In this document: positions 1 through 26,997 of the stretch, in pieces
Numbering within the stretch: position 1 is the first letter of the stretch
Layout of the letters: each line of letters starts with the position of its first letter
NCBI GenBank assembly: GCA_009746045.1
Contig: RPFO01000164.1
Coordinates: 4,063,765 to 4,127,764, forward strand
Origin: Mesostigma viride
Taxonomy: Eukaryota; Streptophyta; Mesostigmatophyceae; Mesostigmatales; Mesostigmataceae
Direction: 5' to 3'
DNA length: 64,000 bases
The notes under the pieces: generated by a model
What the model saw: only the letters and a program-made list of their open reading frames with translations
What the model was told of the DNA's origin: nothing
Databases searched by the model: none
Made by a program: the position numbers and the translations under genes

Positions 1-640
1 AACTGCAGTGAACAGCAGTAAGCGCAGTGAGCAGCGGGCGCAATATGGCATTCTCCACAATGGGTGAGCGCGAGAAAGGGTGGGTGGTGGCCGTGGTAGT
101 GGTAAAAAGACTGGCATGTATGGCTCAGTGCATATGCGCCAAGTAATACTGCTTCGCATGATGTGCCATCCCGTGCCACCAACATGATTCACGGAAAACT
201 CTCTCAAACTAAAAGGCTTTCTTGAAATGCCGATTTCCTAGTAAACAATATCTTTCGGTAGAACACACACCTATGCAAGCGCGTAACAGGGGTGGTGTGA
301 GGGGCAGGGGAAATAACAAAAGTTGCAACACATGATAGCAATTACAAACCAACAGCGTTAAAAAAAAAATGGTTTCGTCACAAAACGACAAGGAACCAAT
401 GCAAGAGTGGCAAACCATCCATAAAACGACTGCAATGCTTAAACGCAGGATCCATCACCCCTCTGCCATCCATGCATACATGCAGACAATCCCACGCACG
501 AAATGCACAAAAGTTTTAGAAGGGGCTGGAAAAGCAAACCCTTTAGTGACCAACGAGGAAAACCCATTAAGCCAATGAATTTAATTCCCGCCCGCATCGG
601 GCATGCCATCAAATCAAATAACCGACCACAGCGAACTTAC

Positions 641-1160
641 CGTAAGCACCGATGACCAAAATAGCGGCGTAGTCCGTTGGCTGCACCTTGCTGACGCACG
701 CGTGGACGAGCACACTTTCCTCGATGACGCTTTCGTTCGGGTTGGAGGTGAACACAAGATGCGGCTGACCCCACAGGTACGAGACATATTCAACGTCATA
801 CCCGGCCTTGGTGTAGTAATCATTGTAGCTCCTGTACTCAAACGGATCGAAATGCTCCTCTACCATCACTGCGATCTTTCCCTTAGCCATGCCGGTCGCG
901 CTTGGAAAGTAGCCCACTTTAGGAGGCGGTGCAACGCTGATGTACGCACAACGGGCTGTCAGGGATGATTCCTTGCAGACCGCCTTAGCACTCAACGGGG
1001 CCGCGATGGCGACGCTTTCACCAAGGAACCGTGACCTAGCCAAAGCAGGCACAGGTTGCCGAGAAACGGCGCTACCAGCGCGCTTCACCGAGGCAGAGCA
1101 TTTAGTGGGGGCGATCCTGTTAACAGCGGGGACATTGAGGCAAGCAACAGCGTGAGACAT
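641..1160 (-). CDS. DJ-1/PfpI-like protein, first exon (partial gene)
   Basis: The exon starts at the ATG at 1160 and ends at 641 before a GTAAGT donor. It gives about 173 residues. Residues 1-85 are rich in Ala, Ser and basic residues with few acids, like a plastid transit peptide. From about residue 92 the sequence is KGKIAVMVEEHFDPFEYRSY, then AGYDVEYVSYLWGQPHLVF and finally DYAAILVIGAYG. This is the first beta-alpha-beta part of the DJ-1/PfpI (class I glutamine amidotransferase-like) fold; the acidic EEH takes the place of the conserved Glu of that family. The nucleophile-elbow cysteine would be in a later exon, and I find none between 1 and 640, so the gene probably continues off the left edge. 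DJ-1-type proteins act as glyoxalases/deglycases or chaperones; which of these applies cannot be told from this exon. Confidence 0.7.
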
Positions 1161-2383
1161 TTTTTACGAGAACTGACGGCACGCGGTTTTCTCTGGCCTG
1201 GTGGCGACCTTGTTAATGCGCAACAACACGCTTAAATTAAAAAAGACTTAGCGCATGGCGGTCAGGCACCGTCGTCCTGTGGCACTTGGCAAAGATCTCA
1301 TTGCCCTCGCATTGCCAGCAAAATCGGAAGATCTTACACCATGCCCAGCGAGGAAATCCATTTTACGGAAACAATGCGCATGTATACGGACTCCTGCCTG
1401 TTGAGGCCGGACTTGCCTGTTCAACGCTCTGGATGTGTCGGGCCGCGTAGTTGATTTGATGGCGAGCTGTTGAGGTCTCGAGATTCGTCATTCGGGATAT
1501 TTTGCTTCGGTTGGTATTGCAGCAGCTGTTGCAGCATGGTTGCAGGCTGTAGACGCGTGACAACTGACAGAATACTTACTGTAGTTTGAACTCTTTGGGT
1601 GGGGGGGGACAGCTTTCAGCAAGTAAAACGGGTTGTAAACTTGTAATGGAGCAGCGCACTGCACACTGCACACAGCCTGCGGCAATTCGCACCAGGAACA
1701 CGCCAGGAACGCAATTTTTTTCTTTTCCCCAAAAGGGGTTATAAAAGGTTGGTACTTCAGCAACCGTTGCCTTCCCACTAGTGCTAATACTTGTAAGGCT
1801 ACATTTTTCCCGGTTTACGCAGGGTTTACGATGTAATTTCCCCCAGAGACAGTGATGGTAGTTGGCAGGCGTCGTCAGTGTAACTCAACCATGTGTCGGT
1901 TGCGAAATCAGATAGTACCCTGAATTGCAAGGGAATTTAATAGTGTATGGCTTTCAACAGCTGGGAACTAGTGCTTTCAACAGCTACGCAGATATCGCCT
2001 CATCTTTTTAGACGTTGGCTATAAATTCCTCGAGTGCCCAGAGGGTTCATTTTCCTGGAAGAAAGCTGACAGGATGCGGTTGCACGCATGTAGATCATAC
2101 TTGCCGGGCCTGCTGGCATAAATCACCGCGGGAGAGATTCCCGGTGAATTGATTATGACACTTTGCGGCCGTCGCAATTGTCAACGGGGTGCCATGACAG
2201 GATCTTTTGGGCTGCAGAAGGTTTTAGAGGAGTGGGAGCTTACAGGAGTTAACCTGGCGACGCTGTCTGTCTCGCGCTGTCAGTCGCGACTTGTGCTACG
2301 GTATACTTGCCCCGTGTGCGCGACTTACCCCTGTTTGCGCCCGTGACCAACCCCCCTCCTGCGCATGGACATTGTACGCGAGA
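1161..2383. other. Divergent intergenic region
   Basis: The region lies between the DJ-1-like gene (-) and the large RD-repeat gene (+), so it should carry both promoters. It is AT-richer than the flanking coding DNA and has scattered short ORFs with no recognisable family. I see no clear TATA box or repeat array. Confidence 0.5.
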
Positions 2384-5502
<3,119 letters not shown>

Positions 5503-7234
5503 GCGGTGGGCTCAGTGGGCATGGACGGTTCTAGAATGCCACGGCTGGTTGTGCCGTTTTTTTGAGTGCCATGACTGTGTCAGGAGTGGTTGTGCCGTTG
5601 TAGAGCCTTGTGATTAGTTGTGCAATTGCTTAGGACTGATTGTGTCCTAGGGATGTGATCGCCGTGTACAGTAACTGGTAGGTGTTGGTCTCGTGCATGT
5701 GCATGGGACAGTTCCTTCCGCACCATAGTGGTAGTACCGGGAGGGCTGTTGTGCTCTTGAATCACGGCTACGCTAATCACGTTATTTATTGTAAATATGT
5801 ACTAGTTTGTTTCATTTTCTTGAACTAGGAAAAGATGTCATGGATGAACTTGACAATATTCTGTATGTGTCTGTTATCTAGCTAGGTGATCAATAAACAA
5901 GTACGTCAATTCGGCTTGCAAGTGCGTGCGCATGCACGTATGTGGGACTCTCTCATGCAGGCTCTCTAGCGAAGTCCACGTACTATTCCAGCCTAGCTAC
6001 TGAAGTCAACTGTGATGATATGCATGATGCTGCATGCAGCGCGCTGTCAATGTTACCAGTGCCATCCGGTGCACAAAGCTCTAAACAGCTCGCATGCATG
6101 CATGACATAGATCTGAGGTATTGATTCTACCACCATGCGTCCAGGAATATAGTTGTCTCGTGTAGAATGCTTGGCGCTTGCATGCATGTAGAAATCATGT
6201 ACGAATGATGCAAGCTATAGGCACTTGGCTGCTTTCATATGGTCCAGCTGGTATAGGAGTTGAATGAAGTTCCAAATTAATATCAATGGCACAACCAGAT
6301 CACCAATAAATGCATCATGGCCCTTCTACAAGGGCACCATAATAACTTATGTGTGCAATCCTGGACGCTTGGAATCCTAGCCTAGCAGACCTGAGATCCA
6401 AGTCAATCCTCACAATAAGATGCGTCTTCAAACTGGACAGCCACCCGCCATTCACTACTAAGCTTGTTGGAAAGTCAACTGCTCACATGCTCAGCGGGCG
6501 AATTCCCGCAATCGTGGTAGGAATTTTGAGCTTGGCGACACAGCACGTGTGCACGTCCCTGACATGAGGATGCTCTCCTGGACTTCGTGGAGCCTTGTGT
6601 CCAGAACATGGGCGTTATATATATTTAAGGTTCCGTGCCGACACGCACGTAACAGGTTCATTGGGAACTATTGGCTGGAGACCCTGTGTCCGGGTATACA
6701 CCCTTCGTGCTCGGGTGCCGACGTCAGAGCGGCAACCAAGGCATTGAAACTGCCAACGAAAACCTTTGCCAGCATCCAACGGGGGAGCCGGATACATGAG
6801 GACCAGCTCGGGTGTAAGAAACATGCCTTGCTGTCCAGTTTGCAAGAAATGATTTGTAGGCACTTCCTCTAGATGACATTCTACCTGTAGTCAGTACTCC
6901 GCTGGAGCAAACACGGGCTCGATGCAGCCACTTGCCAAGCTGTCGTGTTGTCCTCCACATCCTAGCAGCATCCGCCCATCGTCTGGTGGGTTCCCCCAAA
7001 GCAAAAACCAGAGCTCTGCCACAATTCTCACGCAACCACCCTGGTGACCTCCACACCTCGAAAAGCATGCCGAAAGGTTCCAAAACATGCGCAGGGCCGG
7101 CTCTTTCTGGAAGAGGGTGAAGCAGTCTTCCCTCCCTCCAGACCGAAATATGGGCCCCAATACAGGCCTCAATACGGCCCGGGAGACCATGTTGTTGACT
7201 GCAAGCTTTGCCCTAACAAAAGCCTGCACTAACC
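5503..7234. other. Intergenic region between convergent genes
   Basis: No gene is supported here. An AATAAA at 5892 may be a poly(A) signal for the upstream + strand gene, about 390 nt after its stop. The rest is ordinary-looking spacer that also holds the 3' UTR of the export-adaptor gene on the - strand. Confidence 0.4.
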
Positions 7235-11947
<4,713 letters not shown>

Positions 11948-12823
11948 CTAACCAGAAATGTCGCAAAGAATTGTGAATTGATAACCGCCTTTTGTGCTAG
12001 CCATTCCCACGTTTCCTGCAATTTATGCGGTGCACTGCAAACCAATAGCCAACTGCCGCAGCCAAGAATAATTCCCGTGCTACGCACAGCCTGTCAAACG
12101 GAGCAGACAGCTACGTAGCACTCTGCTCATTTCTTTCCAGTCCTGGGTTGCAGCAGCACTAAGAGCTTTTAAATTGGCTACAGGAAGCAAGGCCGACACG
12201 CCTTTGATGATGACGGCGAATGCGTGCAACAAGCCAACGAGAGGTTTCTGAATCGAAAACTATGGTGTGACGCAGGTGCTTGCACAATCATGTTAAACCA
12301 CTTGCCATCGCGCCTGCAAGGCCTGAAACTCCCGATTGTAAATTGAAACCTGCGGAAGCCTTACAGGCTGCGCTGCCTTGGTCACTCCGCCGGTCCGCCC
12401 GTCCGGCGTCCGCCGGTCCGTGTCCGCCCGCAAGTCCGCCGCGCCTGGTTCTCCACTCTGCGTGGCACGTGGACACTAGACTGGTCAGGACTGGTGGCAT
12501 CTGGCAGGACATACAGTACGTACGTGGTCGGTGGTACACAGAATACGTACGTACGTTTAGGTTCACGGGCACATGAAAATGCAGTGACTGCATTTCATGG
12601 CCGAGCGCAGGCAGGTTAATTTATTACACAGCGTGAATACAGAGCTGTGCGCACTTTGCAGCGAATAAAGAAAACGTCGCCGGCTGATTTATACAGCCCA
12701 TTTGTATGGTACATAGTCAGGGCACGGTCGCGTTTATCGTGACATCGCCGCATAATGGTTTCTTGTAACTGGAAAGCGTAGTGGTACCACTCTTTCCTGA
12801 CTAAGGCCACCGCTTCCCCAACC
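11948..12823. promoter_or_regulatory. Divergent promoter region, export adaptor / CBP20
   Basis: These 876 bp separate the start codons of the export adaptor (-) and CBP20 (+). No other gene is seen. The region holds GTAC-rich short repeats at 12505-12560 and CCGTCCG/CCGGTCC-type repeats at 12385-12440. Both neighbours act in nuclear cap-dependent RNA handling, so shared control is plausible. Confidence 0.5.
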
Positions 12824-20030
<7,207 letters not shown>

Positions 20031-20809
20031 TGCTTGCATCCGCCAACGAGCTGCCCAGGTTTAGCTTGGGCTGTTTAGATGACAGTGATATGCGCTATGT
20101 ATATATGCTGGAGGATGAAGGGTGATAACAGCTTGAATATGCTGGCGATGCAAATTCATGGCCTTGATCAAGCCCAAACTGGCATTGACCACTTGCGAAG
20201 AATATTGGAGAAGAGTGATTCAGAAATCAGCCGCGAAAATTGGCCAGAAGCGTACCAGTACATCAAGGAGACAACCAGCGCAGGCCAGATACCAGTACAT
20301 GTGCGGACATGCCGTGGAGTATACCGTGCCAGTTTGCACTAACTCCAAAAGGAATTTATAAATAGAAATTTAATAATAAGGCCCTTTCCACATTTTAAGT
20401 GCAGGTGGTGGTTTCGGGCTTATTCTAATTTGAGTCCCCTGGATCGACCTGTCCACATGTATTCGGTGTTCAGGTCGACCGGAACTCCCAATCGGTTTCG
20501 ACTGGAACGTGCCTATACAGGAAACCGCCTTGCAAGTGCATGCACTACCTGCACAAGCCTCTGAAACTCTGGTGCAGGTATAGTGTTGTCCTCCAGATTT
20601 TTGACTTAATTTCACCTTGTGCAGTTGTCTTGTCCAGATGTTTGGAAACATGGCATGCATGGCTAGCAAGATAGCTAGCATCATCCATTCCATCCCATGT
20701 TTCCCTACCACTGAGGAGTTATGGCTCACGTGGTCAACGCAGTCACGTGTCTAATAATTAATTAATTAATTAATGGCATGGCGAACGTAATGGGCTGACT
20801 AGCTAGACC
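20031..20809. other. Intergenic spacer
   Basis: No gene recognised. It contains a copy of the dispersed ATCAAGGAGACAACCAG motif at 20261 and an (AATT)n run at 20755-20773. Confidence 0.4.
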
Positions 20810-23800
20810 TTTTTGGTGGTTTTCCATATGCGGACCGTAACCTATTTCCTCGTAAATGGTGGGAGAGCGATCGGTGCAGTGCTCAATGGCCGTGCATGCT
20901 CACCACTAGACACTCCCGGCAAGCTGGCCAGTACTCAGTAATTGGGCTCGAAACACACGCCCTGGCGCAATTAAGATGCATGTCTGCGGCCCCGCCGTCT
21001 AGGTCATCTAGTCGCTCTTAAAATCAATTAACAAATTTTAGCACGTGCTCCTGTTGGGGATCGAGTCACGGAGCACCAGACTGCTTTTAAATCCCTGAGA
21101 GTGCACAGTGGGCAGGGGGCAGAGAGACCCCCGTTCCCTCATCATGCCACAGGCATGCCACAGGGTGCATAATCGGACCCATCGAAACGATCCGGCATTC
21201 CCTGTGGGGGCAATAAAGCTTTGACATAGCAAAAGCACAGCTCGGGTGCAGTAGGGGTGCGCACTTTCATGCCCCATCCTGCCATCCATGCGGTCCAGTG
21301 GCCACAGATAGGCTTGGAACTCATTCAGAAGCGCCGGTTTAAGATAATATAAATAAAGCCGGCCCTCGATCTCCCGGCCGGAGCCCTGGGGGGTTGTAGG
21401 GGCACACCCTGCAGACATTCACCCTCTTGAAGCCGGGCCTCGCTCTCACTTGAAGTGAGACAGTTGTTCTTACTAGTTGACTTACTTATTCAGTCAGCCA
21501 GCCATAATAATTTCAATGAATGAAGGCTACACAAGTCAAAACGAGCCAAGATCTCGATAGCCATGGCTGACTGAATGCGGCGCCCATAACTTTCACGTTT
21601 GGGCTCCAATTTTACAGGACCCACACGCTGAGATACTTTCCCGAAACTCTTACTACGGAATATTAATTGTACAGCTAGCGCGAGCAAACGCATGCACTCT
21701 CGACGCGCAACGCAGCCTGGAGCCAGGGCGCCTGCGCTGCATGAGCCCTGAAGCTATGTCTGAGGCAGTGAGGCTACGTCTCCCGGCCCAACGTACAGGC
21801 AGCGGTGCCAGCTAATCAAGCCGTAGCATGCCGGTCTACGTTCGGCTCCTCCTGCGGCCTCACCATCGGCATGATCGCCGGCCAAACGCAGTCGCCCTGA
21901 AGAACCTCGCTGGAGTGATCGAGGACGCTAACTTGACATCAACTCCCCGGGCGGCTATGCGGGCCCCAACCGAAACCCAACACGTACAAAGGGTTTATAG
22001 TAGGCCGGGGGGCATATGTACTGAGCCCTTTTTTTTCCGGCTGACGGCGGTATGGCGGTACGGCGGAGCTCAGAACTTTTGCGTCTGAGCCCCAAATTCA
22101 GTCAGATCACTTGCATTCGATGCGCCTTTTTAATACGAACTTGCCAGTATATTCGGACGGTTGAAACACAATATGGAACATGTCACGCACGTTCACAACA
22201 AGACTCCTCGGCTATGACGACTAAAGCGCTATTTACGAGGTCTGGAAAAAGAGCTGGGAAAGCTTCCCAGCCCAATTATAAGGCCTTGAACTAGATCGCC
22301 CGGCCCTTGCCCTTGCCATCCCCGCCAAACCATCGCCAAGTGCCTCGCTGAGCTCAAGTTCTAAACCCTGCCAAGATCGCCGCAATGTCAGAATGGAGTC
22401 ATTTCATTCCCCGGCGAACCACGCTTCTCCTTCATCGCCGAGCTAGTGGCAAGGATTGTCGCCGCAGGAATTCATGCGTCGAGGTCCTCAAGTTCGATCC
22501 TCGAACAGGAACAGAAGCTCTTTGTGCCCCAGAAGGGGCCGGGGGGCGCTGTCGACTATATACAATATGCAGACATGTCCTGGCTCTAGATGCTTTGGAC
22601 GAAGTGCAACAATGCCTGATTATCTTGACCAGCCAATTCCAGCTCCGCCTAATGGACATCACCAGCACGCTCCGCACCCCAGCCCCAGCGCAGCGGCGGC
22701 CGCCGCATCGGCTCCCCCTGCAAGGATGTCGACCTCCGCGCAGTGCTGGAGGAGCACGTGACCTGGCCGGCCGCTGGCTGAGCAGCTCAGACATTGCTGA
22801 ACTGTCACCACGCTCAACAAGGTGGAGGCCCGCGGGTCTTCAATGTGGAAACGTCCGGCCGGGTTGCCCACGTACAAGCTCCAACCTCAGTTCACGGCGG
22901 CTGCATACCGCGGCGCAGGCATCTGAGGCGCATGCAGGCTGCACTTGTCTCTCGCCATCAACCAGGTGGAGGGCATGCAAGTGCGCAGCGTGCTCATGAA
23001 TGAATTAAGCTTGAAGCCATCACCGCCCACACCGACGGCCCTGGCCGCGCAGGTCCTGGCGATTGCAGCGCAGACGGCCACCATCGCAGCCTAGCCTACC
23101 CGGCCGGCAGATGGCCATAGCCGCCTCTCGCCATGCAGCACTCGAATACGCGGACCTGTTGCGGTCAGCGACCGCCTCGACCACTGACGACGCCATCGCC
23201 ACGAAACTCGATCCAGCAGCTGGAACTTGGAAGACCTCCGCCAGGCAAAACAATTTGTCGAGGCCACCGACCGCGCGCGACGCGAGCTAGTGCGCCGAGT
23301 GGTGCTCGGCGTCGTTTCCCCCAGAAGCCAGCGGGAGACAGCAACCACCCTAGCTTGCCGACGAGCTCAAGGACCAGCTTATTACACTATAGCTCATGGG
23401 CCTGGTAGGTGAGGTAGAACGTACTGCATGGGTGCCCGTACCGCGCCTTCCCCACTCACTAAGGCGGCTTCCCCCACCAGTCCTGCCCACCTTCCCCTCC
23501 CCTGAGGACAAGCAGTGGTTCCTTTCTCGTCGCATTGAAGTACATGGCTGCACGACCTCCCCTGGACGCTGGACGACGACCTGACTCCCCCGCTCAGCAG
23601 CGCATCTTTTCAGTGGTTTTCCATTGGCGGGTATTTCCTCGTAAATGGTGCCCAAGAGCGATCGCAGCAATGGTGAGCTCACCACTAGACACTCCCGGCC
23701 AGTAAGGCTCGAAACACACGCCCTGCATGATCAAGCAAGCTGTTTCCGGCCCCACCGTCGAGGTCATCTAGTCGCTCTATACACGTAAGCCAGCCATAAT

Positions 23801-23850
23801 TTAATTCAATGCACAAGGCTACACATTTCGATCCATCACCATTCATATTC
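20810..23850. mobile_element. Decayed LTR-retrotransposon-like remnant
   Basis: Direct repeats flank this interval. The left one is about 20818-21030 plus 21478-21545, the right about 23608-23835. They share blocks such as ATTTCCTCGTAAATGG, CACCACTAGACACTCCCGGC, GCTCGAAACACACGCCCTG and AGGTCATCTAGTCGCTCT. The left copy carries about 440 bp that the right lacks. Between them (22385-23410) are overlapping fragments of a helical, Ala/Arg-rich reading frame broken by stops, possibly gag. No reverse transcriptase, integrase, primer site or target duplication was found, so the class is an inference. Confidence 0.45.
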
Positions 23851-24234
23851 ATCATCCCGTGAACGACTCGAACACGCGGACAAAATAACGGCAGCCGGGC
23901 TCAAGCTACCATGGTCCGGATTCGTCCGATTTCTGGCTTGCGCTGGTTGTCTCCTTGATATCGATCAGTGCCCCTTCTCAGGGATATGTGCTACATAAGC
24001 TCCTGGGCAGCGGAGAACTTCATGTTAATTAATTAAGTAGGGGAGCCGCGTGGCTATCTGTAGGAAGACCTGCATTGAGGGAAACAGATGGTAACAAACC
24101 AAAAAGGTTTATATAGAATTAAACTAACAAGGAAAAAAGAGAAACACATACACACATACACGAAATAATTTCATCATATATCAAGGAGACATGACAATCA
24201 TATATGGACGCAAATATTGCTGTCTCATTAAAAA

Positions 24235-25395
24235 AATTAAATTATAACATGCCTCCGTGGGGAGGTCATGTAGCACATATTTCATGATGGATGGGTGGTG
24301 TGGAGGACTTGCCGCGTGATCGAACTATCCTAACTCTATCTAGAAAATCCTAACTACACTACTCATCAAAACGCCTCCTCCGCTTGGGGGGAGGTGGCTT
24401 GCCCACAGGGTCGGGCGTGTGCGCCTTGACAATCTTCTTCCACCGCGTCTTGTCCTGCATGGCAGTCCAAAGACGGGAGAGAGAGTGGATGCGGTGCTCA
24501 AACTGGGCTGGGACCACTAGGTCGTCCAGCAACATCTGAACGTAGTTGGTGACAGGTTTCCCTACCCTTTTGGGAATGTCCTTGGGGCCAGGCCAGGTCA
24601 GAATGTGCCGCCCTGGCTGGCCAAGCCGCTGGGGGCCGGCCAGACCAAGGGTGGTGTCGACCTGGCTGGTGCGGGCAAGGTGTCCTACAAATGCTATCCT
24701 ACGCTGCCTAATCTCGTCCGAAACACGAGGCATGCCATGATACAAAGACTCTGATGACGGACGCTCGGAAAAACCTACATTAAGAACCTGCCGGAGCATC
24801 CTGTAAACTGTGCCGTCGAGCCGAGCTGCCAGTTTGGGTGGGAGGGTCCACGCCTCGGCGCCATACGTGAGCACCGTGAGGACGAGGACCTTGAAGAGCA
24901 TGCGCTTGCGGTGCCCGTCCAGGCCCTTCGAGCGCCAGTAGGGTGTGAGCGACCGGAGCTTGGCCCAGGCAAGGCCGATGCGGGTGTCCACATCGTCGGC
25001 GGTGTCAGGAAGCCAGCTCCCCAACGTAGCTTGAAGCGGTCGCGGAACGGGACCTCCGTCCCGTCGAGCAGGCGCGGCAGCGGTGGTTTACTGGATGCCC
25101 CTATCACCATCGGCCTCAGTTTTGACACTAATCTCCAGCCCCACCGCCCGCGCCTCCAGGCCCAGGCAGTCCAGCCAGGTCTGAATGTGCTCGGGGCTCT
25201 CGATCGATGAGGGTAGTATCATCCGCATAAATCAGGTCGGCAAGGCGGTAACCAGGTCTAACCCCGCCGTGCTCTTTCACGTTAAGGATGTCCAAGCCTG
25301 GCTCGAACCCCTTAAGAGCAGTAAAGCGCGCACGTGCCCGACGCATATGACGTGATCCACGACAATAATGAACAGGTATGGGGACAGGGCTGTCT
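24235..25395 (-). mobile_element. 5'-truncated LINE (non-LTR retrotransposon), copy A
   Basis: On the - strand the reading frame holds the end of a reverse transcriptase palm (LSPYLFIIVVDH, frameshifted, then KGFEPGLDI and the catalytic YADD in LADLIYADDT). The connection and C-terminal part follow at 25024-24359 (LFKVLVLTVLTYGAEAW, DEIRQRRIAFVGHLART), ending GKPPPPKRRRRFDE and stop. The 3' UTR ends in an AT-rich tail near 24235. The 5' end is lost at about 25395, where copy B's tail begins. It is a dead copy. Confidence 0.85.
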
Positions 25396-26375
25396 CATGG
25401 TCATGATAAATTAACCTCGTATAATAAAATAAAATTAATTAACTAATTAATTATAACATGCCTCCGTTGGGAGATCATGTAGCACATATTCCTTGATGGG
25501 GGTGGAGGTGGAGGAAGCCGCGTAAGCGAACTAACCTAACTCTAAGCTATCTACTAATACGTGTCTATTAATTAATTAATTAATTAATTAATTAAGCTAT
25601 CTAGTCTATAAAATCCTAACTACACTACTCAGCAAAACGCCCCTTCTTCCTCTTGGGGGGGGGTGGCTTGCCCACAGGGGCTGGCGTGTGAGCCTGGACA
25701 ATTAATCTTCTGCCACCGCTTCTTGTTCTGCCTGGCAGTTTGGACAAGGGAGAGGGAGTGGATGCGGTGTTCAAACTGAGCTGGGACCACTAGGCTAGGT
25801 CGTCCAGCAACATAGGTCTGGGTGTAGTTCATGGCAGGTTTACCAGGCTTCCTGGGAATGTCAAATGTTGGGGCTAGGCCAGGTCAAAATAGGCCGCCCT
25901 GGACGTTGGCCAAGCCGCTGGGGGCCGGGCAGACCAAGGGCGGTGTCGACCTGTCTGGTGCGAGCAAGATGTCCTACAAATGCTATCCTACGCTGCCTAA
26001 TCTCGTCCGAAATACGAGGCATACCCTAATACAAAGACTCTAATGACCTGCGCTGGGAAAACCCTACATTCAGGACCTGACGGAGCATCCTGTAAGCCGT
26101 GCCGTCTAGCTTAGCTGCCAGTGTGTCCGTGAGTGTGCACGCGCGCCTCGGCGCCGCACGTGAACACCGTGCGGACGAGGACCTTGAAGAGCATGCGCTA
26201 GCTTGCGGTGCTCGCCCAGGCCCTTCGAGCGCCCGCAGTAGGTATCGAGCGAGCGGAGCCTGGCCCAGGCCAGGCCGATGCGGATATCCACATCGTCGGC
26301 GGTGTCAGGGAGCATGCTACCCAACAGTTTGAAGCGGTCACGGAACGGGACCTCCGTCCCGTCGAGCAGGCGCGG
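25396..26375 (-). mobile_element. 5'-truncated LINE, copy B
   Basis: Same family and orientation as copy A, lying directly upstream of it. It starts from the shared 3' UTR and (AATT)n tail and reaches the segment before the palm. Frames are broken by many stops and small indels, so it is older or more damaged than copy A. The match stops at about 26375. Confidence 0.8.
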
Positions 26376-26997
26376 CTAATAGTTACGATCATTCGAGGCA
26401 AATATTGTTCAGTCAAATTTGTATGAACGGGCCGGCATGCGCACAATAATCTTGGGTCCGAATCACTTGCTTACTGAAATGCTGAAAGTCGAGGGGCATA
26501 CCCAGCAAACCTTTGTCTGCAGGCAACACCCTCATAATTTTGACAAGCTGACGGTGCCTAGATTGCACTGTTAAAACAGCTGGCAAAATTGTATCTTTAT
26601 GCCCCAAAGCCCAGGAAACCTACCCTGCCCATTGCCCGATCTTGTACAGACCCACATCCCAGCACTGCCCAGCCACGCCCATGGCTTCCTCCTTTCATCC
26701 ATGGATTCCCACACCGCCTGGCCATACGGCAGTCGATGGGGCTTGCTTGCTTGCTTCGAGAAAGAGAAAGTTACCAACTGACGGTTACTGCGAGCATGGC
26801 ACCGTTGCGAAGTTGGTCTCCAACCAACGTCACCTGGGCAGGGGCAGGGCAGCGCGGCCCTTAAAACCGTATGCCATGGCGTGGATTTGGAGTTGCCAAG
26901 TGAACCCCTTCTGCCAACAGGAGCCTAACTGCCCGTTTCTCGTGAGCATGATCCTCAAGCGCCGTGGAAGAATGGAAATCTTGGTCAAACCTTCGAC

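Noticed and set aside
22385-22999. 204-aa ORF as an independent gene
   Set aside because: Three frames alternate with stops inside an LTR-flanked interval; better explained as a decayed retroelement.
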